Source: Verrucomicrobiales bacterium
GTDB lineage: Bacteria > Verrucomicrobiota > Verrucomicrobiia > Limisphaerales > UBA9464
Assembly (NCBI GenBank): GCA_003445095.1
Contig: DLVS01000203.1
Span: 1-6,768, forward strand
DNA length: 6,768 nucleotides
Direction: 5' to 3'
Below the pieces are notes generated by a model. That model was given only the letters and a program-made list of their open reading frames with translations, searched no databases and was not told the origin of the DNA. How positions within the stretch are numbered: the first letter of the stretch is position 1; each line of letters begins with the position of its first letter. Of this stretch, positions 1-6,572 are shown piece after piece. Made by a program: the position numbers and the translations under genes.

Positions 1-43
1 CTCGATTTGACAGAGCTCGGAAAAATATTTTTGGGGCCCCTCG

Positions 44-1522
44 ATGAATTCTGTTTCCACCGTGAGCTCACCCCGCACCGTCCGCCAAGCCCTCTGGGGA
101 CCCGTCGAGGAACTCTTGGGCGAGTGCGCCCACCAACGCGCCTGCCCCGAATTGCTGGACGGCGATTGGATCCGCCTGGGCTTGGATCGGGCGCTGCACG
201 AAGTGCCCTCCGGCCGAGCTTACCTCCAACAACACGGCTTCCAGTTCGAGCGTTGTCCCCCGTTGGCCCACTACTTCGAAGCGCTCAAAAGCGAGCGCCG
301 CTGCCGCTTGGTCCGCGAACTCAACGGCCGCTTGTGCCAACGCGTCGCGGCCACCCTCCCCGACGCCTTGGGCGCTTATGCCGACCTGGCCAATTTCGAC
401 GTCTATGCCGGCGACGGCCACTGGCACGGTGCCGCCGTCCATGACGCGCGCACCGACGGAACCAAACACGCGGTCGGCCACTTCTATGCCTTGGATCTGC
501 GCCGTCATACCCTGCGCCACCTGGCCGCAGGCATCGGCCTCAAAGAACATGACATGCATGTGCTCAAGCGCCTAGAACCCCAGGCCTTGCGGCAGCAGGC
601 GCCGGTGGGCCGCCAAGTGCTCTGGGTCTGGGACAAAGCCGGCATTGATTTCCACGCCTGGCACCGCTGGAAACAAGCGCACGGCCTCTATTTTGTGAGT
701 CGCGAAAAGGAAAACATGGCGCTGGCGGTCCAAGGCCTCCCGGCGTGGGATCGCCAGGATCCCGTCGATGCTGGCGTGCAAAGTGTCGAGCTCGTCGCCG
801 GCCAGGCCGGAGTGCTGGTGCGGCGCATCCGCTATGTGGAGCCGGTGACGGGCACGGAGTATGTCTTTCTGACCAACGAGCTGACGATTCGGCCTGGCTT
901 GATCGCCTTCCTCTACAAGCTGCGGTGGGATCTGGAGAAAGTCTTTGATGAACTGAAGAACAAATTGAACGAGCAGAAAGCCTGGGCCACTTCGCTCGTC
1001 GCTAAAGCCGCGCAAGCGCAGTTCCTTTGTCTGTTGCACAATCTGCTCTTACTGGTGGAAGGGCGCTTGGAACACGAGGGCATCGTCAACCACGCCGAGC
1101 AGGGGCGCAAAGCCCAAGAGCTGGAGCGGGCCCAAGCGCACGCCGCCAAAGCCGGGCGAAAATTCCCCAGCCCCATCCTCGCGCTCCGGCGCCTGACTCA
1201 GCGCTCCGTCAAGCTCCTCCGCTGGTTGCGGGCCAGCCTCTGGGACAACCTCCCCTGGACCGCCGCCACGCCCTCTACGCCAAACTCTAGCCCCAATCTT
1301 GGACACCGATCTGCCCGGGCACTTTATTGCCCGCTGTTATTGCCTCGGCATAGCCACACCACCGATAATCCTTCGAATCTTCCCCAGCCGGGCGCACACT
1401 GGATTCAAATTAATGTATGCCGCCATTGTCGCCAACGCTTCGTCCGACACCGCACTTGTCTTCCAGCGGGCCACGACATATCCCGCTCATCCCAGAGGCA
1501 GGGGATTTCGGGTTGCTCGTAG
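44..1522 (+). CDS. IS4-family DDE transposase, probably with an aberrant C-terminal tail
   Basis: Cut-and-paste transposase that acts on the ends of its own insertion sequence. The IS4 signature Y-(2)-R-(3)-E-(6)-K is exact: Y291, R294, E298 and K305, in YKLRWDLEKVFDELK. Likely catalytic acids are D124 (in VYAGDGHWH), D197 (in VLWVWDKAGIDF) and E298. The 200-285 stretch fits the beta-strand insertion usual between the second Asp and the Glu in this family. The start is the ATG after a poor ribosome-binding context. The reading frame gives 492 aa, but from about residue 405 it loses family character (TAATPSTPNSSPN...) and overlaps a reverse-strand transposase relic. One extra base in the C-run 1252-1255 would instead give LPLDRRHALYAKL and a stop at 1288-1290 (about 415 aa), a more natural end. 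The left terminal repeat probably lies outside the window, and no right repeat was recognised. Family assignment is firm; activity is doubtful. Confidence 0.88.
   Translation: MNSVSTVSSPRTVRQALWGPVEELLGECAHQRACPELLDGDWIRLGLDRALHEVPSGRAYLQQHGFQFERCPPLAHYFEALKSERRCRLVRELNGRLCQRVAATLPDALGAYADLANFDVYAGDGHWHGAAVHDARTDGTKHAVGHFYALDLRRHTLRHLAAGIGLKEHDMHVLKRLEPQALRQQAPVGRQVLWVWDKAGIDFHAWHRWKQAHGLYFVSREKENMALAVQGLPAWDRQDPVDAGVQSVELVAGQAGVLVRRIRYVEPVTGTEYVFLTNELTIRPGLIAFLYKLRWDLEKVFDELKNKLNEQKAWATSLVAKAAQAQFLCLLHNLLLLVEGRLEHEGIVNHAEQGRKAQELERAQAHAAKAGRKFPSPILALRRLTQRSVKLLRWLRASLWDNLPWTAATPSTPNSSPNLGHRSARALYCPLLLPRHSHTTDNPSNLPQPGAHWIQINVCRHCRQRFVRHRTCLPAGHDISRSSQRQGISGCS
1287..1486 (-). pseudogene. REP-associated/IS200-like (Y1) transposase relic, C-terminal fragment, frameshifted
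   Basis: On the reverse strand, the frame through 1415-1417 reads SDEALATMAAYINLNPVCA, which resembles the conserved '-MAYIDLNPVRAG-' block of REP-associated tyrosine transposases. The adjoining frame then reads GEDSKDYRWCGYAEAITAG and on to a TAG at 1287-1289, matching the '-DPKDYRWSGYAEA-' block that directly follows in the same family. One missing base in the run at 1382-1385 joins the two blocks without a gap. Going upstream, the frame meets a TGA at 1487-1489, and the N-terminal catalytic half (HUH motif and Tyr) is not visible. This is therefore a decayed remnant. It is convergent with the IS4-type transposase, and the corrected stops of the two overlap at 1287-1290. Recognition rests on two remembered family motifs, not on an alignment. 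Confidence 0.72.
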
Positions 1523-1595
1523 ATCAGTTGGGATTTGACTTTGGGGACCTGGGCGGAAGCAATGAGAGCCCTGACCCTCCTGACCATTCACCTTT

Positions 1596-4415
1596 ATGCC
1601 TAAGCTTCGTTTCCAGGCGTTTCTATCCCACGGTAGCGCCGATAAACCGACAGTCGAAGAGCTGGCCCGTCGGTTGGAGCGGGAGGGCATTTCCTGCTGG
1701 TTCGATAAGTGGAACCTGATTCCGGGAGAGTCATGGCGGGCAGCGTTGGAGCGCGGACTCGCAGAGAGCGAAACGTGCTTGGTCTTCGTTGGCCCTTCAG
1801 GGTTCGGTCCGTGGCATGCCGAAGAAATGGACCTGGCGATTCGCGAAGGCGTTGAGCGAAAGCCCAAGCCTTTACGGGTCATTTCGGTGCTACTTCCTGG
1901 CGGCAGAAGAGTCGCTGACGCGGAGCTGCCCGGCTTCCTAAAAGGGAAGAGTTGGGTAGAATTCGGACAGTCCCTCGACGAGGAAGAAGTTTTGCGTCGC
2001 CTGGTCTGTGGAATTCACGGCATCGAACCGCGGTATTCGCCCGAGCAAGCGCCATTTGTTGATCAGTGTCCTTATGTTGGCCTGCGCCCGTTTCGTGCGG
2101 AGGAAGAGCCCTTCTTCTTCGGACGCGAAGGCAGTGTAAGGCAACTGCTCGGGCGGTTGGGAAACTGGTTTGGTACGCCGGACGAACGGAGGTTTCTGGC
2201 TGTGCTCGGTCCGTCGGGGAGCGGCAAGTCTTCCGCGGTAACGGCGGGATTACTGCCCGCTTTGGCGCATGGCGGACTGCCAGGGAGCGACCGTTGGCTG
2301 TACGTTTCCTGTAAGCCTGGAGCGAATCCGTGGGAGAGCCTGCAAGTCCAATTAGGAAGTCACCCAGAGATTAGTCCGCATCTTTCGGCTATTTCGGAAC
2401 ATGTCGCTCGTGGAAGTGACGAGAAGGCTAGGCTTCATCTCATTGGCCGTTACGCACTCGCGCAATCCAATGATACTCGGCGATTGGTCGTCTTCGTGGA
2501 CCAGTTTGAGGAGGTCTTCACCTACGCGCGAAGTGAAGCCAGTGATAGCTCAAGCCTTGATGGTCATACCGACGGACTCGGCCACGATCGACGTCTCTTT
2601 ATTGAAAACCTCCTTCACGCTGTGCGAGAGGAACAAGGGCGGGTATGCGTCGTTATCGCGTTGCGAGCCGATTTCTATGGGCACTGTGCGTTGCTGCCGT
2701 CGCTTCGGGCACAGGTGGCAGACAATCAGGTGCTATTGGGCCCGATGAGCCGGAGTGAGCTTCGCGACGCCATCGTATGTCCAGCGCAGCGGGGCGGGTT
2801 GGAAGTCGAACCGGCGCTTGTTGAGCGACTGCTCGACGATATGGAGCGGCAGCCCGGAGCGTTGCCATTTCTCCAACATACGCTCGAACAATTGTGGAAA
2901 GCTCGAGAGGGCCGCCGACTCACCGTTGCTGCCTATAACCAAATGGGCAGTTTGGAAGGTGCGGTAGATCGTTATGCGGAAAGCTACTTCGGAAGTTTAA
3001 CTTCGGAGAAGCAAGTACTGCTTCGGCATGTTCTCCTCGATTTGGTCCAGTTGGGAGAAGGCTCCGCGGACACCAAACGGCGTCGGGCCTTACGGCTCTT
3101 GCCGGGCGTCGATTCGACCGAGCGCCATTTGTTCATCAAAGAACTGGCTGACCGCAACTTGGTGACGACTAGTCGTCCAATTGGGGAAACGAACGCCGAG
3201 GACGTAGAGGTGGAGTTGTCGCACGAGGCATTGCTGAGGGGTTGGAAGAGTTTTCAGAAATGGATCGACGCGAGTCGAGATCAGCTCCGACTCAGGGACC
3301 GGATCGAAGAGGCTGCCCGCCAATGGATGGTGCATCCAGAAGACGAGAGTTATCTCTGGCAGGGCGGCCACTTGGCGGGAGCTGACGACGAACTGTCCAA
3401 GGGTGAAGTCCCTTTGAGTGGCGATGGGCAGTCGTTTCTCGCAGCCTGTCGGGAACTACGCCGGCATGCGCAAGAACAAGAGCGCCAGCGCATTCAGGCG
3501 GAGGCTGCGCGGGCACGCGAAGCTGAGGAGAAGGCAACCCAATTGGCGGCGGCGCGCCAGCGGGAATTGGAGGCTCAGCAGAAAAGCAAGAAGCACATTC
3601 AGGCATTCGCCTGCGTGGCGGTCATCCTCGCAATCGCGGCAATGATTGCTTCGGTATTCGCCTGGATACAGAAAGCAAGAGCTGACACCGCCTCGGCCAA
3701 TAGTCGAGCGACCGCCACCCAAAGTTTCATTCAAGCAGTCGAGTTTGACAATACTGGCGCCGGATCGCCATTTGTTGACCCGTTTCAAACGGTCGCGGAA
3801 TTATATACACCCAAATTTATCGAGAGCCTCGACCCCAGACTTCGTCCCAATGCATGGATGCTCCGAGCATTGTCTGGCTGGCGGGGGCGCTCAAGAGAGG
3901 AGGCAATTGAGTCGGCTCGTAATGGACTCCTAGAGCCGGCCATTGTGGCCGGTTCCCGGGAACAGGTGATCCTTCAAATGATTCCGGCCATGGTAATTGA
4001 CTCGGATTTGTCCCGGAAGTGGATCAAGGCTGGGCGAGAGTTGAGTGCGTCCGAATACTTGACTACTTATGAGAAAAGTTTCGAAGCAGCCTGGCGTCAG
4101 CTGTCGGGTCCCGCAAACGAGGGGATCAACCAGACGACGCCAGATGCTGTGGTTGACTATTTTCATTACCAGAGATGGCAATTAATTTTGAACTGGTCGG
4201 CCGTGATCGGAAGCATCAAACCTCGCCACGACGCTGTCGAGGCTCAGGAACGGGCCTGTACAGTCCTTGGAGTAAGCCAAGACCCCCTGTTCGCCGCACA
4301 GAAGGAGGTGGACCAGATACGTATGCTTGGCCCCCTCTCTGAGCGTATCAAAGCAGCGGGTTGGACCCGTCCGAGGCCCCTTCAACTGGGAACCCCCGGG
4401 ACAGACCCGAGGTGA
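1596..4415 (+). CDS. TIR - STAND NTPase (nSTAND1-like) - transmembrane protein, candidate immune sensor/effector
   Basis: 939 aa. Residues 5-120 form a TIR_2-like domain: AFLSHGSADK, CWFDKWNLIPGESW, then GPWHAEEM, where E77 lies four residues after W73 like the catalytic Glu of NAD-cleaving TIRs. Residues 159-178 (CPYVGLRPFRAEEEPFFFGR) are the usual entry to an nSTAND1 NTPase. Walker A is GPSGSGKS (205-212) and Walker B LVVFVDQFEE (297-306, D302). ALRADFYG (355-362) and ELSHEALLRGW (540-550, winged-helix region) are also family-typical. A charged coiled coil spans about 615-665. One membrane helix spans about 668-691, with Lys-rich residues before it, suggesting a cytoplasmic N-terminus. Residues 692-939 show no WD40, TPR or other recognised repeat. 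The ATG is fixed by an in-frame TGA 15 bases upstream; no clear Shine-Dalgarno is seen. The stop overlaps the next start (GTGA). By analogy, ligand binding would drive NTP-dependent oligomerisation and NAD depletion; that role is inferred. Confidence 0.9.
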   Translation: MPKLRFQAFLSHGSADKPTVEELARRLEREGISCWFDKWNLIPGESWRAALERGLAESETCLVFVGPSGFGPWHAEEMDLAIREGVERKPKPLRVISVLLPGGRRVADAELPGFLKGKSWVEFGQSLDEEEVLRRLVCGIHGIEPRYSPEQAPFVDQCPYVGLRPFRAEEEPFFFGREGSVRQLLGRLGNWFGTPDERRFLAVLGPSGSGKSSAVTAGLLPALAHGGLPGSDRWLYVSCKPGANPWESLQVQLGSHPEISPHLSAISEHVARGSDEKARLHLIGRYALAQSNDTRRLVVFVDQFEEVFTYARSEASDSSSLDGHTDGLGHDRRLFIENLLHAVREEQGRVCVVIALRADFYGHCALLPSLRAQVADNQVLLGPMSRSELRDAIVCPAQRGGLEVEPALVERLLDDMERQPGALPFLQHTLEQLWKAREGRRLTVAAYNQMGSLEGAVDRYAESYFGSLTSEKQVLLRHVLLDLVQLGEGSADTKRRRALRLLPGVDSTERHLFIKELADRNLVTTSRPIGETNAEDVEVELSHEALLRGWKSFQKWIDASRDQLRLRDRIEEAARQWMVHPEDESYLWQGGHLAGADDELSKGEVPLSGDGQSFLAACRELRRHAQEQERQRIQAEAARAREAEEKATQLAAARQRELEAQQKSKKHIQAFACVAVILAIAAMIASVFAWIQKARADTASANSRATATQSFIQAVEFDNTGAGSPFVDPFQTVAELYTPKFIESLDPRLRPNAWMLRALSGWRGRSREEAIESARNGLLEPAIVAGSREQVILQMIPAMVIDSDLSRKWIKAGRELSASEYLTTYEKSFEAAWRQLSGPANEGINQTTPDAVVDYFHYQRWQLILNWSAVIGSIKPRHDAVEAQERACTVLGVSQDPLFAAQKEVDQIRMLGPLSERIKAAGWTRPRPLQLGTPGTDPR
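4412..4415 (+). other. GTGA stop/start overlap: TIR-STAND gene to 50-aa ORF
   Basis: The TGA stop of the TIR-STAND gene (4413-4415) overlaps a GTG start (4412-4414) of the next ORF. This arrangement usually signals translational coupling by re-initiation. The same four bases recur at the next junction, which makes a chance overlap less likely. Confidence 0.6.
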
Positions 4416-4564
4416 TCTATCGATTGAGGGAGGAGTTATTCACGGAGCTGGGGCGAAGGCCTGATGGCGAGTCGCTGAAGCGCATCCGGCGTACCCCGCT
4501 CCCCTTACATCCGGTAAACATGCTCGCCGACGACGCCACGACTTCGTATACTCTTCCGGAGTGA
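4412..4564 (+). CDS. Unrecognised 50-aa protein between the STAND and methyltransferase genes
   Basis: I do not recognise this protein. The first 28 residues are charged and helix-like (IYRLREELFTELGRRPDG, then ESLKRIRR). The remainder is a proline/threonine-rich segment ending TTSYTLPE. There is no signal peptide or membrane segment. The frame stays open upstream to an ATG at 4361, but the GTG at 4412 is preferred because it overlaps the previous gene's stop by GTGA. Its own stop overlaps the methyltransferase GTG in the same way. It could be a small DNA-binding or regulatory partner of the methyltransferase, or the N-terminal part of a longer protein cut short by mutation. The evidence that it is a gene is positional: tight packing and in-frame overlaps on both sides. 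Confidence 0.5.
   Translation: MIYRLREELFTELGRRPDGESLKRIRRTPLPLHPVNMLADDATTSYTLPE
4561..4564 (+). other. GTGA stop/start overlap: 50-aa ORF to methyltransferase
   Basis: The TGA of the 50-aa ORF (4562-4564) overlaps the GTG start (4561-4563) of the cytosine methyltransferase fragment. A GGAG lies directly before it (4558-4561, sharing the G), too close for an ideal ribosome-binding site, so re-initiation after the upstream ORF is the likelier route. A second in-frame GTG at 4573 is an alternative start. Confidence 0.55.
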
Positions 4565-4634
4565 AAAACCCCGTGGCCATTGATATGTTTTCTGGATGCG
4601 GCGGCCTCACGTTGGGATTGGAGCAGGCCGGATT

Positions 4635-4636
4635 TA
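4635..4636. repeat. TA target-site duplication, left copy
   Basis: The dinucleotide TA immediately outside the left inverted repeat matches TA at 5529-5530 outside the right one. TA targets are known for the IS427-like branch of the IS5 family. Two bases are weak evidence alone, and because the repeats could be read as one base longer on each side, the exact boundary is uncertain. Confidence 0.45.
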
Positions 4637-4655
4637 GAGCCTGTCAGGGACTTTA
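4637..4655 (+). repeat. Left terminal inverted repeat of the IS5 element
   Basis: GAGCCTGTCAGGGACTTTA pairs with the right end read on the opposite strand (GAGCCTGTCAGGCACTATA), differing at two of 19 positions. It supplies the stop codon that ends the methyltransferase fragment. Confidence 0.88.
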
Positions 4656-4717
4656 GGTTAGATAGAATATTAACGATAACGATCGACTTTACGATCAACT
4701 TGGGGCAAATCGTCGGG

Positions 4718-5521
4718 ATGGCACAGCGAAAACTATCTGCATATCCGAGTGATGTCACCGACGCTGAATGGGAGTTCTGCGCTCCGTATCTGACCTTGAT
4801 GAACGAAGCAGCGCCCCAGCGTGAGTATCCCCTGCGGACGGTCTACAACGCGCTGCGTTGGTTCGTGCGGGCCGGTTGTCCCTGGCGGATGCTGCCCAAC
4901 GATCTGCCTCCGTGGTGGACCGTACAACAGCAGACCCAGCGCTGGATCAAGGCAGGCTGTTTCGAAGCCATGGCGCACGACTTGCGAGAACTTCTCCGCC
5001 TGGTGGCCGAGCGCGCGAATCCCTCGCCGACGGCGGTGGTCTTGGACAGTCGCACGCTCCAATCGACCCCCGAGAGCGGCTCACGCGCGGGTTACGACGG
5101 CTATAAACGGCGCCGCGGTTCGAAGGTTCATATTGCGGTGGACACCTTGGGCCATCTGCTGGCGCTGCGCGTCACGCCGGCTAATGAACAGGACCGTGCT
5201 CAAGTGGAGCACCTGGCCAAGGCCGTGCAAGCGGCGACCGACCAGACCGTCGAACTGGCGTTCGCCGATCAAGGGTACACGGGCAATAAACCCGCACAGG
5301 CGGCGGCACGGCACGGCATCCGCCTAGAGGTCGTCAAGCTTCCCAAAGCCAAGCGGGGCTTTGTGCTCCTGCCGCGCCGTTGGGTGGTCGAGCGCAGCTT
5401 CGCCTGGGCCGCTCGCTTCCGCCGGTTGGCCCGCGACTATGAGCGCCTCGCCACCACCCTGGCCGGCTTTCACTGGCTCGCCTTTGTCAGTCTTATGCTC
5501 CGCGCCCTTTATAGTGCCTGA
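4718..5521 (+). CDS. IS5-family DDE transposase
   Basis: 267 aa, the usual size for the family, in one uninterrupted frame. The N-terminal part (1-90) has the IS5-type DUF4096-like pattern, with DAEWEF near residues 15-20 and [18 protein letters not shown] at 43-60. The DDE triad is D110 ([10 protein letters not shown]), D184 (FADQGYTG) and E225 in [25 protein letters not shown]'s core, the family's W-V-V-E-R-S-F-x-W block. The frame is open from 4580, but those codons lie in the methyltransferase and the inverted repeat, so ATG 4718 ([12 protein letters not shown]) is taken as start. The stop TGA (5519-5521) lies within the right inverted repeat, a compact arrangement seen in small insertion sequences. 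No inactivating change is visible. Confidence 0.93.
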   Translation: MAQRKLSAYPSDVTDAEWEFCAPYLTLMNEAAPQREYPLRTVYNALRWFVRAGCPWRMLPNDLPPWWTVQQQTQRWIKAGCFEAMAHDLRELLRLVAERANPSPTAVVLDSRTLQSTPESGSRAGYDGYKRRRGSKVHIAVDTLGHLLALRVTPANEQDRAQVEHLAKAVQAATDQTVELAFADQGYTGNKPAQAAARHGIRLEVVKLPKAKRGFVLLPRRWVVERSFAWAARFRRLARDYERLATTLAGFHWLAFVSLMLRALYSA

Positions 5522-5528
5522 CAGGCTC
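5510..5528 (-). repeat. Right terminal inverted repeat of the IS5 element
   Basis: The + strand reads TATAGTGCCTGACAGGCTC, the reverse complement of the left end with two mismatches. It contains the transposase stop codon. Confidence 0.88.
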
Positions 5529-5530
5529 TA
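5529..5530. repeat. TA target-site duplication, right copy
   Basis: TA directly follows the right inverted repeat and matches the left-hand TA. If the flank was later rearranged by deletion, this match could be coincidental. Confidence 0.4.
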
Positions 5531-5540
5531 GGCTTCGGGT

Positions 5541-6572
5541 TCAGTTGGCTACCTTACCCGCTGTCCCGGCCGAGACCGACCGTAGCCACTCGGTAACAGG
5601 CTCACGCAGCACCTCGATCTGAAACGGTGCCTGCTCGTGTGAAATGCCCGGGAGCGTGATTACGGGATGTGCGCCCGCACGGATCGCGAGGGCTTCGACG
5701 GATTTGATCGGGGCCACCGGATCGTCGCCGGCGGCCACGAACAGCGCGTCGATTTTGTTGTCCTGGAGCCATTCTTGAGGATCGAGTCCATCAAATGAGA
5801 CACCGACCAGCCCCGGAATTTTTCTGGCCGCGCGCTGAATCAGTCCCGCGGGGAGCCAATTTGCGAAGTTGCTCCGTAACCCTTCGATCGCGTCGTTTAG
5901 GCGACTGTACGGAGTGATGACCACAACTCCGTTCACTCGAGGATCGACGGTGGCCCAGCGCAAAGCCACGGCCGCCCCATAGGACACTCCCACCACATTA
6001 ATCGGCGCAGCCACCTGCTCCCGGCGCATCAGTTCACTGATCAGCGCCGTGAGATCAGAAGCCTCGCGAATTCCGAAATAAATGCGTTCCCCGGAAGATT
6101 CCCCGTGTCCCCGCAAATCCACCAACACGCAGTTCCAGCCTGACTGAGCCAAGAACAAGGCCCAAGGAAGCATCGTGTCCTGATCCAAGCCATACCCGTG
6201 CAATAGGACGACGGTGCCCCGCGGGTGAGTGGAAAACGGTGTCGGGCTTCCGGGAATTCTCGCCTTGAAGTCATAGAGTGGGCGAGCGGGACCTGAGCCA
6301 TTGTGTTGCGTGATCACCATCCTCGCGTGGTAGTCTGCGGGTGGCACCAGGCGGTAGGCCAGCGTCATCGACGGCGGGTCCACGGTCGCCAATTGCAACG
6401 GAAATTCGGTTATCCCCACCTGAGGAAAGCTGTAGTAAACGCGGGGAGCCGGAGAAACGATTTGCGGAAACGTCTTGGGCGCCCGCACAAATTGACGGGC
6501 CAGAAATCCACTGGGCGTGCAGCCGGACGTCAACACCACGGCGGCGAGCAACAACGTGGAAGCCTGCAACAC
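5541..6572 (-). CDS. Alpha/beta-hydrolase with N-terminal signal or lipoprotein-like sequence
   Basis: 343 aa from a GTG start, with an in-frame TAA 12 bases upstream. The fold is clear: an oxyanion-side LLHGYG (123-128), the DLRGHGES loop (152-159) typical of serine-aminopeptidase/lysophospholipase-like hydrolases, nucleophile elbow GVSYG (S197), acid D283 or D284 in AAGDDPVAP, and H312 in GISHEQ. It probably cleaves an ester or similar bond; the substrate cannot be told. The N-terminus is hydrophobic, ending LTSGC (Cys18), like a lipobox but with Thr where Leu is preferred at -3, and without a basic n-region. A basic leader (NARPRRRFPVITA) sits just upstream in another frame from GTG 6615; losing one C from the CCC run at about 6573-6575 would fuse it in frame to make a convincing lipoprotein signal. 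So the true start may be 6615. It is divergent from the dehydrogenase gene. No terminator is seen between its stop and the IS. Confidence 0.88.
   Translation of the reverse strand: MLQASTLLLAAVVLTSGCTPSGFLARQFVRAPKTFPQIVSPAPRVYYSFPQVGITEFPLQLATVDPPSMTLAYRLVPPADYHARMVITQHNGSGPARPLYDFKARIPGSPTPFSTHPRGTVVLLHGYGLDQDTMLPWALFLAQSGWNCVLVDLRGHGESSGERIYFGIREASDLTALISELMRREQVAAPINVVGVSYGAAVALRWATVDPRVNGVVVITPYSRLNDAIEGLRSNFANWLPAGLIQRAARKIPGLVGVSFDGLDPQEWLQDNKIDALFVAAGDDPVAPIKSVEALAIRAGAHPVITLPGISHEQAPFQIEVLREPVTEWLRSVSAGTAGKVAN

Larger units (their letters stand above)
4561..4656 (+). pseudogene. C5-cytosine DNA methyltransferase, N-terminal fragment cut by an IS5 element
   Basis: The frame from GTG 4561 reads [19 protein letters not shown] and continues LEQAGFR. 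This is the start of a Dcm-type methyltransferase: motif I (D-x-F-S-G-C-G-G), which binds S-adenosylmethionine, followed by the usual GLEQAGF helix. True gene sequence ends at about 4636; the frame then enters the IS5 inverted repeat and stops at TAG 4654-4656, giving 31 codons against the usual 300-450. The catalytic Pro-Cys motif IV and target-recognition domain are not in the window. Beyond the IS, the sequence is the antisense of a hydrolase gene, so the remainder was deleted or moved. The product would be inactive. The family call rests on motif I alone, which is highly characteristic. Confidence 0.85.
4637..5528 (+). mobile_element. IS5-family insertion sequence, complete, 892 bp
   Basis: The ends are imperfect inverted repeats beginning GAGCCTGTCAGG: 12 identical bases, 17 of 19 in all. 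They enclose a single full-length IS5-type transposase gene. Length and gene content are typical of an IS427-like IS5 element, although many of those split the transposase over two overlapping frames and this one does not. The element lies inside the cytosine methyltransferase gene, and its right end is 12 bp from the stop codon of the alpha/beta-hydrolase. With intact ends and an intact gene it looks recent and possibly active. Confidence 0.88.

Noticed and set aside
1..43. Possible left inverted repeat of the IS4 element at the window start.
   Set aside because: No matching reverse complement was found between 1290 and 1600, so the element's ends cannot be set.
68..559. Long reverse-strand open frame opposite the IS4 transposase.
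   Set aside because: Composition is that of an antisense shadow in GC-rich DNA; no motif, and the forward frame has clear IS4 residues.
1535..1563. TTGACT at 1535-1540 upstream of the TIR-STAND gene, resembling a -35 box.
   Set aside because: No plausible -10 box about 17 bases downstream; the sequence there is GC-rich.
3936..3952. Perfect 7-bp inverted repeat with 3-base loop (CCGGCCA/TGGCCGG).
   Set aside because: It lies within the STAND coding region (LEPAIVAG), has no T-tract, and GC-rich palindromes this short are expected by chance.
4641..4680. AT-rich stretch with TAGAAT/TATTAA inside the IS5 left end, a possible promoter for the transposase.
   Set aside because: No convincing -35 element at the right spacing, so I do not call a promoter.
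4580..4717. In-frame upstream extension of the IS5 transposase.
   Set aside because: It covers methyltransferase sequence in another frame plus the IS terminal repeat; family similarity begins near ATG 4718.
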